A DNA stretch of 64,000 bases, taken from the NCBI RefSeq assembly GCF_018333235.1, contig NZ_BORP01000001.1, positions 1,096,625-1,160,624 of the forward strand, read 5' to 3'. The position numbers and the translations under genes are program-made. Numbering within the stretch: the first letter of the stretch is position 1; every line of letters begins with the position of its first letter. Shown here one piece after another: positions 9,065-17,189 of the stretch. A model generated the notes under the pieces. It had not been told where the DNA came from and did not search any database. It saw nothing but the letters and a program-made list of their open reading frames with translations. Source of the DNA: Ornithinibacillus bavariensis (GTDB lineage Bacteria; Bacillota; Bacilli; Bacillales; Amphibacillaceae).

Positions 9065-10246
9065 TTAGCTTCCCCAGGCTACCTTACCCATCATTACTTT
9101 CTTGGTAGCACCTGTTGCGGATGGTAAATTATTGGTTCTCTTATTTAAATATTGATACCCCAGTAATGCAAAGACCATTGCCTCCTTTGCATCAGCCGAT
9201 ACACCCAATTCATCCATTCTTCGTAAGGTTACCCCATTAGGTAAAGCGCTTTCAATTTGTTTCATTAAGAATGAATTGTTACTTCCTCCACCACTAATGT
9301 AAACTTCACGAATACTTCCTTTCGCCATATGACGGTCAATTTCATTCGTTATTGTTTTTGCTGTTAAGGTTGTAACGGTTGCAATGCGGTCTTCTTCACT
9401 TATACCGAGTCGATTGGCTTCATCCCATAGTTTACGTGCATACACTTCCCCAAAAAGCTCTCTACCCGTTGATTTGGGTGGAGTTTGACTGTAATAAGGC
9501 TCACGTAACAACTCTTCTAACCATGGTCCATGAACTTTACCCGCACTAGCAATACGTCCATCCTGATCAAATGAACGCTTTCCATGTGTAATTTGATTTG
9601 CAAAATAATCGATAATCATATTCCCAGGGCCAGTATCATAGGCTAACACATCTGATTCTTCGGCATTAGCCGGGAGTACTGTCAAATTAGAGATTCCTCC
9701 AATATTGACTAGTACTCTACCAACCTCCCTATGGCGAAATAATAAATAATCAGCATACGGTACTAGTGGTGCCCCTTGTCCACCAACCGCCATATCTCTA
9801 GTGCGAAAATCCCCAACTGTTGTAATTCCTGTTCTTTCAGCTATCATGCTAATATCGCCGATTTGTAATGTAGAGGTAACTGGATGTTTGCCGATTAGCT
9901 GTGGTTCTGGTTGATGAAAAATAGTTTGGCCATGAGAACTGATAAAGGAAATATCTTCTGGTTGAAGTCCTGCGTCCTGAATAACCTTCCTTACAGCATC
10001 TGAAAAAAGCTCACCAAGCAGCATATTCATACCCGAAATCATCTCAATTCTAGCTTGCTTTGGATTACAAAGTGCTAGGATTGCATTCCGTATAGCCGCT
10101 TCATATTGGATGGAATCAAAATGCACTAGTTCCATACGTATATCATCATTCTCATAAATTTTTACGACAGCAGCATCAATTCCATCTACAGAGGTTCCAG
10201 ACATAAGTCCGATAGCGTAGCAAAATTCTTTTCCAGAAAACATCAT
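9065..10246 (-). CDS. anmK: Anhydro-N-acetylmuramic acid kinase
   Basis: About 393 residues, the usual length. The family opens with GLMSGTSVDGIDAAVV (nucleotide site), and AYDTGPGNMIIDYF carries the catalytic aspartate. AnmK hydrolyses the 1,6-anhydro ring while phosphorylating, giving MurNAc-6-phosphate for MurQ. Several ATGs are clustered at 10252, 10246 and 10243; AGAAGGG fits 10246 best. Its substrate arises only from lytic transglycosylase action, so its presence implies such an enzyme; the SpoIID-domain gene divergent from this operon is a candidate. It lies 14 bp after nagZ and upstream of the importer genes. Confidence 0.95.
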   Translation of the reverse strand: MMFSGKEFCYAIGLMSGTSVDGIDAAVVKIYENDDIRMELVHFDSIQYEAAIRNAILALCNPKQARIEMISGMNMLLGELFSDAVRKVIQDAGLQPEDISFISSHGQTIFHQPEPQLIGKHPVTSTLQIGDISMIAERTGITTVGDFRTRDMAVGGQGAPLVPYADYLLFRHREVGRVLVNIGGISNLTVLPANAEESDVLAYDTGPGNMIIDYFANQITHGKRSFDQDGRIASAGKVHGPWLEELLREPYYSQTPPKSTGRELFGEVYARKLWDEANRLGISEEDRIATVTTLTAKTITNEIDRHMAKGSIREVYISGGGSNNSFLMKQIESALPNGVTLRRMDELGVSADAKEAMVFALLGYQYLNKRTNNLPSATGATKKVMMGKVAWGS

Positions 10247-10260
10247 CCTCATCCCTTCTT

Positions 10261-11853
10261 CTATGGCAAAGTTACAGGTAATTTCCCTTTTACCTTCTCT
10301 TTTCCAAATAATGCATCCACAGCAATTTGTAATGCTGGTGTAGTAAATTCATAGGTAGCAATATAGGCAGGAATATCTGGTAAATAAGCAATATCATATG
10401 GACTTCTAGTTGCAATGACCGCGATTTGTTTATTTTCCTTATATAATGCCTCTACTAATCTTACTTGTTGATCATCGGGCATAACGGTTAGTGTGCCTAC
10501 AATAACAGCCTCGAAATTCTTAGCGATTTGTTGTACTTGTTCAATTTCTTCAACCTTTGGTGGGTTTGATAATTCAACAACTTCTGTGTTTTTGTGTAAT
10601 TGTCGAACCGCTTCACCAAGTGAAAAGGTTGCATATCTTTTATCCTCTACTTGCATCGCATAACTATTCTCTGGGTAAACTACTAAAATTCGGTCGGCAT
10701 CCTCTAGTTGAAGAGGAAGTAAATCTCCTTCATTCTTCACGATAGTAATTCCCTGCTTATAAATCTCACGAGCCTCTACTTCATGTAACTTACTCCCGAC
10801 AACTGGAGGAACTACTTCCATTGAATCTAGTGAAATATCGTCCCATGCTAAATACTTTTCCTTCAAGGCCATAACCCTACCGTAAGCAGCATCAATAACC
10901 TCTTCAGCGATTTCCCCCGATCCAACAGCAGCCTCAACTAGACTTAATGTTTCATATTGTCGCGACTGGAGATGAGAAACCATAATTAAATCAACTCCAG
11001 CTTTTAATGCTTCAACCGCTCCTTCAGCCGTTCCAATCCCCTCGGAAATAGCATTCATTTCCATACAGTCTGTCGTGATGACACCTTGATAGCCTAATTT
11101 TTCACGAAGTAGTCCTGTAATGACTTTTCTAGATAAAGTAGCTGGTACATTTTCACGGTCCTCAATTGCTGGGAAGTACACATGTGCAGACATGATTGTG
11201 TCAGCGCCTTGCTTTATCACCTCTCGGAACGGTTTTAGCTCTACTTCTTCTAGTCTTTCCATTCCATGTGAAATAACAGGTAAATCAAGATGGGAATCCA
11301 CACTAGTATCCCCATGACCTGGGAAATGCTTTATTGTTGTTATTAATCCAGCATCCTGCATTCCCTTCACAGCTTGTTTTCCGAATTCAGCCACTATCTC
11401 TGCTGATTCACTATAGGAACGAACACCAATTACCGGATTATTCGGGTTATTATTGACGTCTAATACGGGGGCTAAGTTCCAGTTAATCCCTAGAGCCTTT
11501 AATTCTCTACCTGTTAATAATCCTGTTATGTAGGCATTTTCACTTCGACCAGCAGCACCTAGTAGCATAGAACCTGGAAATATTGTCGCACCGTCGCCAA
11601 GTCTACGAACAACACCATTCTCCTGATCGACGCAAATCAACAGTGGCTTTTCATGTCCTGCTTCCTTTGCTTCCCGTTGAAGCTCCTTTGTCAATGCAAG
11701 TACTTCCTCTGTCGTTCCAATGTTTCTAGCAAATAAAATAATGCCACCAACCTGATGCTCCCGTATAAGTTTTTTAATCTCAGGCGTAGCAGTCTTCCCT
11801 TTGAATCCAAATACCATGAGCTGTCCGATTTTCTTTTTTAAATCTTTTTCCAT
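10261..11853 (-). CDS. nagZ: Beta-N-acetylglucosaminidase, glycoside hydrolase family 3
   Basis: 530 residues. The catalytic barrel is N-terminal (about 1-330) with the NagZ signature KHFPGHGDTSVDSHLDLP, which holds the Asp/His acid pair. The nucleophile strand is ITTDCMEMNAI. A second domain of about 180 residues follows, as in Gram-positive NagZ. There is no signal peptide, so it should cut GlcNAc from GlcNAc-MurNAc or GlcNAc-anhydroMurNAc in the cytosol, unlike the exported B. subtilis enzyme. The ATG at 11853 has GGAG eight bases upstream; the longer frame begins at a GTG overlapping the stop of the upstream gene. Translation is probably coupled to it. Confidence 0.93.
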   Translation of the reverse strand: MEKDLKKKIGQLMVFGFKGKTATPEIKKLIREHQVGGIILFARNIGTTEEVLALTKELQREAKEAGHEKPLLICVDQENGVVRRLGDGATIFPGSMLLGAAGRSENAYITGLLTGRELKALGINWNLAPVLDVNNNPNNPVIGVRSYSESAEIVAEFGKQAVKGMQDAGLITTIKHFPGHGDTSVDSHLDLPVISHGMERLEEVELKPFREVIKQGADTIMSAHVYFPAIEDRENVPATLSRKVITGLLREKLGYQGVITTDCMEMNAISEGIGTAEGAVEALKAGVDLIMVSHLQSRQYETLSLVEAAVGSGEIAEEVIDAAYGRVMALKEKYLAWDDISLDSMEVVPPVVGSKLHEVEAREIYKQGITIVKNEGDLLPLQLEDADRILVVYPENSYAMQVEDKRYATFSLGEAVRQLHKNTEVVELSNPPKVEEIEQVQQIAKNFEAVIVGTLTVMPDDQQVRLVEALYKENKQIAVIATRSPYDIAYLPDIPAYIATYEFTTPALQIAVDALFGKEKVKGKLPVTLP

Positions 11854-11858
11854 CTTAA

Positions 11859-12590
11859 TCACTCCATTGTTGTCAAAATTTCAAAGCCTGGGATTGATTT
11901 CCCTTTTCTTGTGTTTGCACCAGTCGGGAATTTTAATGTTTGTGCATAGGTGGTTCTCGCTAGGCAACCTCTCATTGTTCCTAATGCCTTATAATAGTCA
12001 TAGTAACGAAAGGAACTAGAATTCATAATAAACCAATATTGGGATAATGCCTCTAAGTATGTATCAAACTCCTCTGTGACATCAACATAAACATCTGGCA
12101 CATACCCTTCCATATCCTCCCAGTTTTCACTATGGAACATTCTCGTAATCGAATGAGGTTCTAGTCCCTCTATATTAAAACCAGGAAGTGCTGCTTTTAG
12201 CCAGGCAGACTGTACTATTCTTGGACAAAGTGCATGGTCTGGATGCATACTGTTTTCCCAATGTGTAATGACGACATTAGGCTTCTCTTTACGGAAAAGC
12301 TTAGCAACTTCTGTAATCGTCTCATCATCTTCTTTCAATTCGGCATCTTTATAGTCTAAAGTAATACACTTCCCACCAAGTATTACGGCTGCCTTCTCTG
12401 CTTCTCTTATTTTTTGTTCACGATATGCTTCTACTGAAAGATGTGGAGGATTTCCTTTTTCTCCTGCAGTTAAATGTAAAAAAGTAACCTTATGACCTGC
12501 TTTGGCATATTTGTACGCAATAGCCCCTGCTTGAATTTCAGCATCACCACAGTGTGCTCCAACTATCATGACATGATACTTATCACTCAT
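11859..12590 (-). CDS. PIG-L/LmbE-family zinc N-deacetylase (first gene of operon A)
   Basis: About 243 residues. The metal motif reads AHCGDAEI (family AHPDDAE) near residues 12-19, and the second metal ligand motif MHPDHALCP is near 131-139. Family members remove acetyl groups from GlcNAc-containing molecules, as in bacillithiol or mycothiol synthesis. Here it heads a wall-sugar salvage operon, overlapping the upstream frame start of nagZ, so a salvage intermediate is the likely substrate. Cysteine replaces the usual proline and Gly the first Asp in the first motif, which may change metal binding. GAGGTG precedes the ATG at 12590. Bacillithiol BshB is the alternative. Confidence 0.82.
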   Translation of the reverse strand: MSDKYHVMIVGAHCGDAEIQAGAIAYKYAKAGHKVTFLHLTAGEKGNPPHLSVEAYREQKIREAEKAAVILGGKCITLDYKDAELKEDDETITEVAKLFRKEKPNVVITHWENSMHPDHALCPRIVQSAWLKAALPGFNIEGLEPHSITRMFHSENWEDMEGYVPDVYVDVTEEFDTYLEALSQYWFIMNSSSFRYYDYYKALGTMRGCLARTTYAQTLKFPTGANTRKGKSIPGFEILTTME

Positions 12591-12632
12591 CACAACACCT
12601 CTTTTAAAGAATTTTTTAGACTAATTCAAATT

Positions 12633-12646
12633 TGATAACGCTTACA
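12633..12646. promoter_or_regulatory. Candidate cre site (CcpA) for operon A
   Basis: TGATAACGCTTACA fits the catabolite-responsive element pattern TGWNANCGNTNNCA. It lies between the candidate operon A promoter and the first gene, a position suited to roadblock repression by CcpA when preferred sugar is present. Confidence 0.6.
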
Positions 12647-12728
12647 TTACCCTTTAAAAGACGAAAAAATATATCTTTGTACTATACATATTGCTATGAC
12701 TACTTTTCAGAATTATAAAATCACTACT

Positions 12729-12766
12729 ATTATACATGAAAACGAACATTTTGAAATACAAATTCA
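12729..12766 (-). promoter_or_regulatory. Candidate operon A promoter with MurR-like palindrome
   Basis: The minus strand carries TATAAT at 12734-12729. The 15-mer TGAAATACAAATTCA (12752-12766) lies where the -35 would be and is a near-palindrome matching the perfect TGAAAT-AAA-ATTTCA ahead of operon B. The -35 itself (ATTTCA) is weak. A MurR operator over the -35 is the proposed reading. Confidence 0.4.
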
Positions 12767-12807
12767 TATTTTTTAACAAAAAAATGTATTTTAATTTCAG
12801 TAAATTA

Positions 12808-12836
12808 TTGGCAGATTCATACTTTAAGCCTACAAA
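12808..12836 (+). promoter_or_regulatory. Candidate promoter of SpoIID-domain gene
   Basis: TTGGCA (12808-12813), 17-bp spacer, TACAAA (12831-12836), ahead of the plus-strand gene starting at 12937. The -10 matches only four of six bases. Confidence 0.4.
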
Positions 12837-12936
12837 ACTATGAAAAAAAGTTCTTTTTCCTCATAGGAAAGAAAGAGGAATCCTCTTGTCCGTGTTGAAT
12901 AGTAAATGTAAGTGCTTAAAAATCGGAGGTGAAGTT

Positions 12937-14478
12937 GTGATTAAAAAGCTTGGTAGACTTCTAGGCTGTGGCTTGATTGTCTTATTAACCTTTCTTGGAA
13001 ACTCTATTACTAGCTTCGCAGACACCCAGATTCAAATGATTCGAATTGGTGTTGTACCATCCGCTGAATCAATTATTATTGGCGGCAAGCAAGATTTTAC
13101 TATCAGGAACAAAGATACTGGTGCGATTATTTACACTGGTGTAAATAGTACCGTAACAGTAGAACTGTCCTCTTCGGCAATAATTGAGACGAATTATCGA
13201 CTTCAGACTGGCTGGACCACGGATGAAGCTAATATGTTGGATTGGGTAAGAAGGGCCGAAACAGCTGGCTATGAAACCTTTATTGAGGATTATAATGGTG
13301 GCTGGCGCATGCTAATAGGAAAATTCCCTGAAAACGCGGGATGGGGAGAACGAGAAGCGTTTCGTCAAGAAGTTATCAGTAAAGGGCTTGCTAGCAGTGA
13401 TTCCTTTTGGAGACTAATTACTACATCAAGTGGGGAAGAAACGATACTAGTTAGAGCTGACGACATGGAGGAAATTGTCCAAGGAGCTGTACAAATAAAG
13501 TCAGAAAATGGATTCATTACGATGAATGGAAAGCAATATCGTGGTATAGGTGAAGTTGGTTTTAACAGTAGTGGTACATTGGCTGGTATAAATGAGCTAC
13601 CGTTAGAAGAATATTTATATGGTGTAGTTCCTCTTGAATTATCACCATCACCCTACAATGAGCTTGAAGCACAGAAGTCACAGGCAGTAGCTGCTAGGAC
13701 ATATGCCATATCTGGACTAGGTAAGCGTAGTGTTGATGGATATGATTTACTTCCAACTACAGCTGATCAAGTATATGGTGGATATGATGTAGAGCAATCT
13801 CTTTCTACTCAAGCTGTACAAGAAACAGAAGGCATTGTTGCAACATATAACGGAGAATTAATCAACGCGGTTTATCATTCAACTAGCGGGGGTATCACTG
13901 CTAACAATGAGGATGTCTGGTCCTCTGAACCAATCCCTTATTTACGATCTGTACCTGTCTCCGAGCGAGTAACCATAAATGAAAAAGATCAATCACAGAA
14001 CGCAAATCGAATTAAAAGGGGTATTGAATTTGAAAAGGATTGGTCAAAATATTACCGCTGGAGTCATGAATGGACAAGTGAAGAGATGAAGTTAGTCGTG
14101 AACGACTATTTCAGTACGAATATCAATGAGGTCTATGAAATTAATGTGTTGAATCGCTCCAATGGTAGGGTTCTAGAAATTGAATTCGTTACTGATAAAG
14201 GCAACTTCTATGAATATAAAGATCGCATCCGTTGGGCACTAAAATATATGAACGAAAATGGTGACATGAGCGTATTACGTAGCACATTATTCCATATCGA
14301 GCCAATCCTCGATGAGGAAACTAACTCTGTAACCGGATTCAAGGCTGAAGGCGGTGGCTGGGGGCATGGTGTCGGAATGTCTCAAGTTGGCGCAATGGGG
14401 ATGGCAGTATACGGTTATACTTATGAGGAGATACTAAAGCATTTCTATACAGGAATTGAGTTAGAGAAGCAATATTAA
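12937..14478 (+). CDS. Secreted SpoIID/LytB-domain protein, probable lytic transglycosylase
   Basis: 513 residues from the GTG at 12937, which has GGAGGTG seven bases upstream; the frame is open further back but lacks a good site. Residues 1-28 form a signal peptide ending NSITSFA. The middle region (about 200-400) carries the SpoIID block with PLELSPSPYNELEAQKSQAV and ARTYA. The C-terminus has GGWGHGVGMSQVGAMGMA, the second family hallmark. B. subtilis SpoIID cuts glycan strands as a lytic transglycosylase, releasing 1,6-anhydroMurNAc ends. The gene diverges from the operon holding anmK, whose product uses that sugar. A SPOR-like region precedes the core, around residues 90-140. A pure amidase enhancer is the alternative. 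Confidence 0.85.
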   Translation: MIKKLGRLLGCGLIVLLTFLGNSITSFADTQIQMIRIGVVPSAESIIIGGKQDFTIRNKDTGAIIYTGVNSTVTVELSSSAIIETNYRLQTGWTTDEANMLDWVRRAETAGYETFIEDYNGGWRMLIGKFPENAGWGEREAFRQEVISKGLASSDSFWRLITTSSGEETILVRADDMEEIVQGAVQIKSENGFITMNGKQYRGIGEVGFNSSGTLAGINELPLEEYLYGVVPLELSPSPYNELEAQKSQAVAARTYAISGLGKRSVDGYDLLPTTADQVYGGYDVEQSLSTQAVQETEGIVATYNGELINAVYHSTSGGITANNEDVWSSEPIPYLRSVPVSERVTINEKDQSQNANRIKRGIEFEKDWSKYYRWSHEWTSEEMKLVVNDYFSTNINEVYEINVLNRSNGRVLEIEFVTDKGNFYEYKDRIRWALKYMNENGDMSVLRSTLFHIEPILDEETNSVTGFKAEGGGWGHGVGMSQVGAMGMAVYGYTYEEILKHFYTGIELEKQY

Positions 14479-14505
14479 ATTGGAAAAGTAAAAATAGGGT
14501 CAATC

Positions 14506-14559
14506 GGTACTGCACCTCAAAAGTTAGAGTAACCAATCTAACTTTTGAGGTGCAGTACC
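14506..14559. repeat. Perfect 23-bp inverted repeat, insertion-sequence-end-like
   Basis: Arms 14506-14528 and 14537-14559 are exact reverse complements around an 8-nt loop (GTAACCAA). The arm contains TGCACCTCAAAAGTTAGA, which resembles termini of IS3-family elements in Bacillaceae. No U-run follows. It lies 27 bp after the SpoIID gene and directly abuts decayed coding sequence, which suggests the scar of a deleted element. Confidence 0.6.
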
Positions 14560-14703
14560 CTTGCCCTTCCCCTAGATATAAAAGAGGATAAAAAGCTCTT
14601 ACTTGAAACAAGAATCACAGAAGTTCTCAGTAGATTGGGTATTAACCCCACAGAGAAATTAGAAAAAGAATACCAAAACCTAATTAAGCCTGACTTATTC
14701 TGA
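14560..14703 (+). pseudogene. C-terminal remnant of a coding sequence, possibly ABC-F ATPase tail
   Basis: A 47-residue open frame with no start, beginning at the edge of the inverted repeat and ending in TGA at 14703. It contains the charged helix LLLETRITEVLSRLGINPTE, then EKLEKEYQNL. Such helices close one domain in several ABC-F ATPases. The neighbouring minus-strand relic (14712-14990) is an ABC-F fragment, so these may be inverted pieces of one gene. Family assignment of this piece is tentative. Confidence 0.4.
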
Positions 14704-14711
14704 ATGGTTTT

Positions 14712-14990
14712 TTAAATGAGGGTGGTCTTACCTGCACCGTTAGAGCCGATAATTGCCAGCTTATCACCACCCCTGACATTAAAACTGACTGCCTTTCATA
14801 ATACCCGTTTTACACCAGAAACATCTTCAACACGGTATAACTCGATTTTTAAACGTTTCTGAAATCAATAAATCCATTTTAAGTGGAGGGAGTTCTTTTG
14901 TTTTCTCTTTATTCTCGAGCTTATTCAATCTAGTATCTAAAGCTATTTCCTTTTTCCGTAACTTCTTCTATTTATTTGCGATCCCTTCAA
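14712..14990 (-). pseudogene. Decayed ABC-F ATPase fragment (linker plus Walker A)
   Basis: No intact frame, but pieces in all three minus-strand frames line up as one ABC-F protein. Upstream is a charged linker, LRKKEIALDTRLNKLENKE, then ETFKNRVI, a shifted RVEDVSG, then AVSFNVRGGDKLAIIGSNG followed by the Walker A end AGKTTL and a stop. At least two frameshifts or stops separate the parts. Vga/Msr/VmlR-type antibiotic-resistance proteins share this layout. The remaining 100 bp up to the AHSA1 gene show nothing recognisable. Confidence 0.65.
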
Positions 14991-15090
14991 GATGTATTAA
15001 AAGGCGACTAACTAATTTGGTCAATCCCCATTGTGAATATTTTTCATCATGTTAAACTCATATTAAATTATCAAAGTCTTGTCCCCTACG

Positions 15091-15603
15091 TTACTTTAAG
15101 CTCCCAACCAGTGCATCTAAACTATCCCACGTTTGTTTGATACCCTCTAGCAATCCCATGTTCAAAACAGCTTGAAGAGAATCTGCTGAATCAAATTCAG
15201 AACGGCTGACCAATTTCGTTTGACTGCCTAAATCGATGAATTCCATCGTGACCTCTGGAGATGGCATAGACTCATTGATATTACCTTCTGCGTCTGAAAA
15301 ATAATCGTTATAGACAATCTTTTCTGGTTCAATAATTTCTTTATAAATGGTTTTGTTCCAAGATTCCATTCCATATTCTTCTTGACTCTTATCAACACAT
15401 TTCATGCAATAGTGCCATACACCCCCTGGACGAAAGTCCATGTTACAAACTGGTAGTTCCCAACCGTCCGTACTCCACCAGCGCTTTAAATGCTCTGGTT
15501 CTTTAAATAATTGAAATAGTTGATTACGCGGCATATCATAAACGCGCTCTAAAACTAGAAACCTTTCATTCTCTACTCTTGAAACCATCTTGTTATTTGA
15601 CAT
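15091..15603 (-). CDS. AHSA1/SRPBCC-domain protein
   Basis: 170 residues of the Aha1/CalC START-like fold. Diagnostic segments are the N-terminal LERVYDMPRNQLFQLF with EHLKRWW, the central RPGGVWHY, and the C-terminal EGIKQTWDSLDAL helix. These proteins bind small hydrophobic ligands and are often encoded next to an ArsR regulator, as here, where the arsR-type gene ends 20 bp upstream on the same strand. The ligand is unknown. GAGGAAAAA precedes the ATG. It is probably co-transcribed from the arsR promoter near 16050. Confidence 0.85.
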   Translation of the reverse strand: MSNNKMVSRVENERFLVLERVYDMPRNQLFQLFKEPEHLKRWWSTDGWELPVCNMDFRPGGVWHYCMKCVDKSQEEYGMESWNKTIYKEIIEPEKIVYNDYFSDAEGNINESMPSPEVTMEFIDLGSQTKLVSRSEFDSADSLQAVLNMGLLEGIKQTWDSLDALVGSLK

Positions 15604-15623
15604 AATTTTTCCTCCTTATTTTT

Positions 15624-15971
15624 TCACTCATCCCTTTTTCGATCGTTTTTCAATTTTTGTACATAGTCGTCCAGGTTGTCGAGCCTCTTTTCCAGATGTG
15701 TTTGAAAGGAAGTTGCCCAATATTCTATTACTTGGAAAGGCTCTAGTCGTAGCTTGTAATATCGACGATTAGCTTCTGGCTTTACTTCTACAATTCCATT
15801 ATCACTTAGCACCTTTAAATGCTTTGAAGCATGTGGCTGGCTCAGTTCCAGCCGTTTAGCGATTTCTCCCACCGTTAGGGGTCCATCGCGAAGCAACTCA
15901 ACGATTGCCATCCGTTTAGGTTCAGCCAATGCGCTCAGCATAGATATATCTATGCTTTTCAGTTTACCCAT
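15624..15971 (-). CDS. ArsR-family transcriptional repressor
   Basis: 115 residues with a winged helix-turn-helix covering most of the chain. The recognition region is LTVGEIAKRLELSQPHASKH followed by a wing. There is no CxC metal motif, so it is not an obvious metal sensor. It starts at an ATG with GAGGTG 10 bases upstream; an adjacent TTG would add one residue. It pairs with the downstream AHSA1 gene, a common arrangement in which the repressor controls both genes. A perfect palindrome at 16060-16093 lies in its promoter region. Confidence 0.9.
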   Translation of the reverse strand: MGKLKSIDISMLSALAEPKRMAIVELLRDGPLTVGEIAKRLELSQPHASKHLKVLSDNGIVEVKPEANRRYYKLRLEPFQVIEYWATSFQTHLEKRLDNLDDYVQKLKNDRKRDE

Positions 15972-16041
15972 CAATGTTGTTCACCTCATTAATTCAATGT
16001 CTATTTTCATCGCATCCCCTTCCCGATGTTTGACATATTCA

Positions 16042-16093
16042 TATTATCGAATATAACACAATCGGAATATAACTGTAAAGTTATATTCCGATT
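16042..16093 (-). promoter_or_regulatory. Candidate ArsR operator and promoter
   Basis: AATCGGAATATAAC-TGTAAA-GTTATATTCCGATT (14-bp perfect arms, 16060-16093) is followed by a third half-site ATCGAATATAAC at 16047-16058. On the minus strand TTTACA, 18 bp, TATATT could be -35/-10 inside this block, so repressor binding would cover the promoter of the arsR/AHSA1 pair. Confidence 0.55.
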
Positions 16094-16142
16094 TAAAAAA
16101 TTTTTTTGAATGAAGTCACTAAAATCTTGAAGAGATAATAGG

Positions 16143-16355
16143 TTAGTCATCTCTATCTTTTATTTTGAGAGAACCTACACCAATAATTGCTCCCAGTATA
16201 ACTAAAACTATACTGGCAATGATTTCATATCCTTGCAAAGCGTCAATGTAATTTACCAGAAACCAGCTTGGCCCTCCATTTGTTAATCGGTTTATGATAC
16301 CTCCAACTCCTTGAATAAATAAAAGTATACTTGCACCGCTTACAATCTCTTTCAT
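16143..16355 (-). CDS. Small two-helix membrane protein
   Basis: 70 residues with two hydrophobic segments (about 5-20 and 44-62) joined by a loop with NGGPSWFLVNYID, and a charged KIKDRDD tail. GGGGATATAG precedes the ATG. It follows the GAP-like membrane gene by 40 bp on the same strand and is probably co-transcribed, perhaps as a partner subunit. No family is recognised. The divergent TetR gene likely represses both. Confidence 0.65.
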   Translation of the reverse strand: MKEIVSGASILLFIQGVGGIINRLTNGGPSWFLVNYIDALQGYEIIASIVLVILGAIIGVGSLKIKDRDD

Positions 16356-16395
16356 AACACTATATCCCCTTTCAAAAAATTAACTCCTGAAATCA

Positions 16396-17103
16396 TTACA
16401 AAATCCCCCTAATTCCAATATTGAATAAAATCGCCCCAATAACTGCCACTGCCACTAATACAGAAGACAATGGAGCTTTTACTAATTTTTTTCTTAGTCT
16501 TTCGAGCTTGCTCTGTATCCAGCTTCTAAATAGTATATAAATGATCAATAGTAAGATTGAAGGAAGTACCATAATTACGTTATAACCAAATAAAATACTA
16601 ACAGACATCGCGGTATTAAACGCTAAACCATCCATTAATAAAATTGAGTAAAAATACGGTAAAGCAGTAGCAAACTCGATCGTAAACACAATGATACCAA
16701 GTATAATCATCGCCCTTAAAGATACTTGATTTGGTAACCATTCCATAAATCTTGATTCCATTCCTTTTTTAGGCTTATAAAAGCTAATCAGTACAAGTGC
16801 GGCACCAAATATCGTATTAAACCAACTTGAAATTTGATTCTTGGTCATACTTTCTATAAAACCAAGAATTGGTCCAACTCCTAGGTAAACTAAAATCCCC
16901 ATCGTAAAATAGCAAAATTGTAGCGATAATAAAAAAACGAATAAACGCGATGTCAATTTTTCTTTTTGTACTAGAAGGATATAAGCTGTAATTGCCAAAA
17001 CACCGGGACTTAAGATATCAATGAAAGCACAGAGCACAATAATGAGAAGTGCTGTTGTGAAATCTATGTTGGTAGGAATTAATGTTTCAATGATTTCAAG
17101 CAC
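16396..17103 (-). CDS. GAP/LysE-like multi-pass membrane protein
   Basis: 235 residues, GTG start with GGGGGGATG upstream, six predicted helices. The opening FIDILSPGVLAITAYILLVQ resembles the GAP (Sap-like) and LysE export families, which move lipids or small molecules across the membrane. The C-terminal part carries a basic loop SKLERLRKKLVK before the last helix. It diverges from a TetR gene across an 86-bp gap with a perfect operator palindrome, the usual layout of a repressor-controlled exporter. The substrate is unknown, and the family call is by overall pattern only. Confidence 0.6.
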   Translation of the reverse strand: MLEIIETLIPTNIDFTTALLIIVLCAFIDILSPGVLAITAYILLVQKEKLTSRLFVFLLSLQFCYFTMGILVYLGVGPILGFIESMTKNQISSWFNTIFGAALVLISFYKPKKGMESRFMEWLPNQVSLRAMIILGIIVFTIEFATALPYFYSILLMDGLAFNTAMSVSILFGYNVIMVLPSILLLIIYILFRSWIQSKLERLRKKLVKAPLSSVLVAVAVIGAILFNIGIRGIL

Positions 17104-17120
17104 CTAAACATCCCCCCTTA

Positions 17121-17172
17121 TTTATTTCACACACTGTGTTAAAATAAATAATAACACAGTGTGTGAAATAAA
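17121..17172. promoter_or_regulatory. TetR operator: perfect 21-bp inverted repeat
   Basis: Arms 17121-17141 and 17152-17172 are exact reverse complements with a 10-nt AT spacer. Each arm contains TAACACAGTGTGTGA, itself nearly palindromic, so two repressor dimers could bind. The site fills the gap between the divergent membrane operon and the tetR gene. Confidence 0.8.
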
Positions 17173-17189
17173 AACAAGAGGTGATTTGA

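Noticed and set aside
11859..12590. Bacillithiol deacetylase BshB1
   Set aside because: The family is the same, but the gene is locked into a wall-sugar operon with altered metal motif and no bsh genes; kept as an alternative only.
14506..14559. Terminator of the SpoIID-domain gene
   Set aside because: The stem is strong but no U-run follows on plus, and the sequence resembles IS ends.
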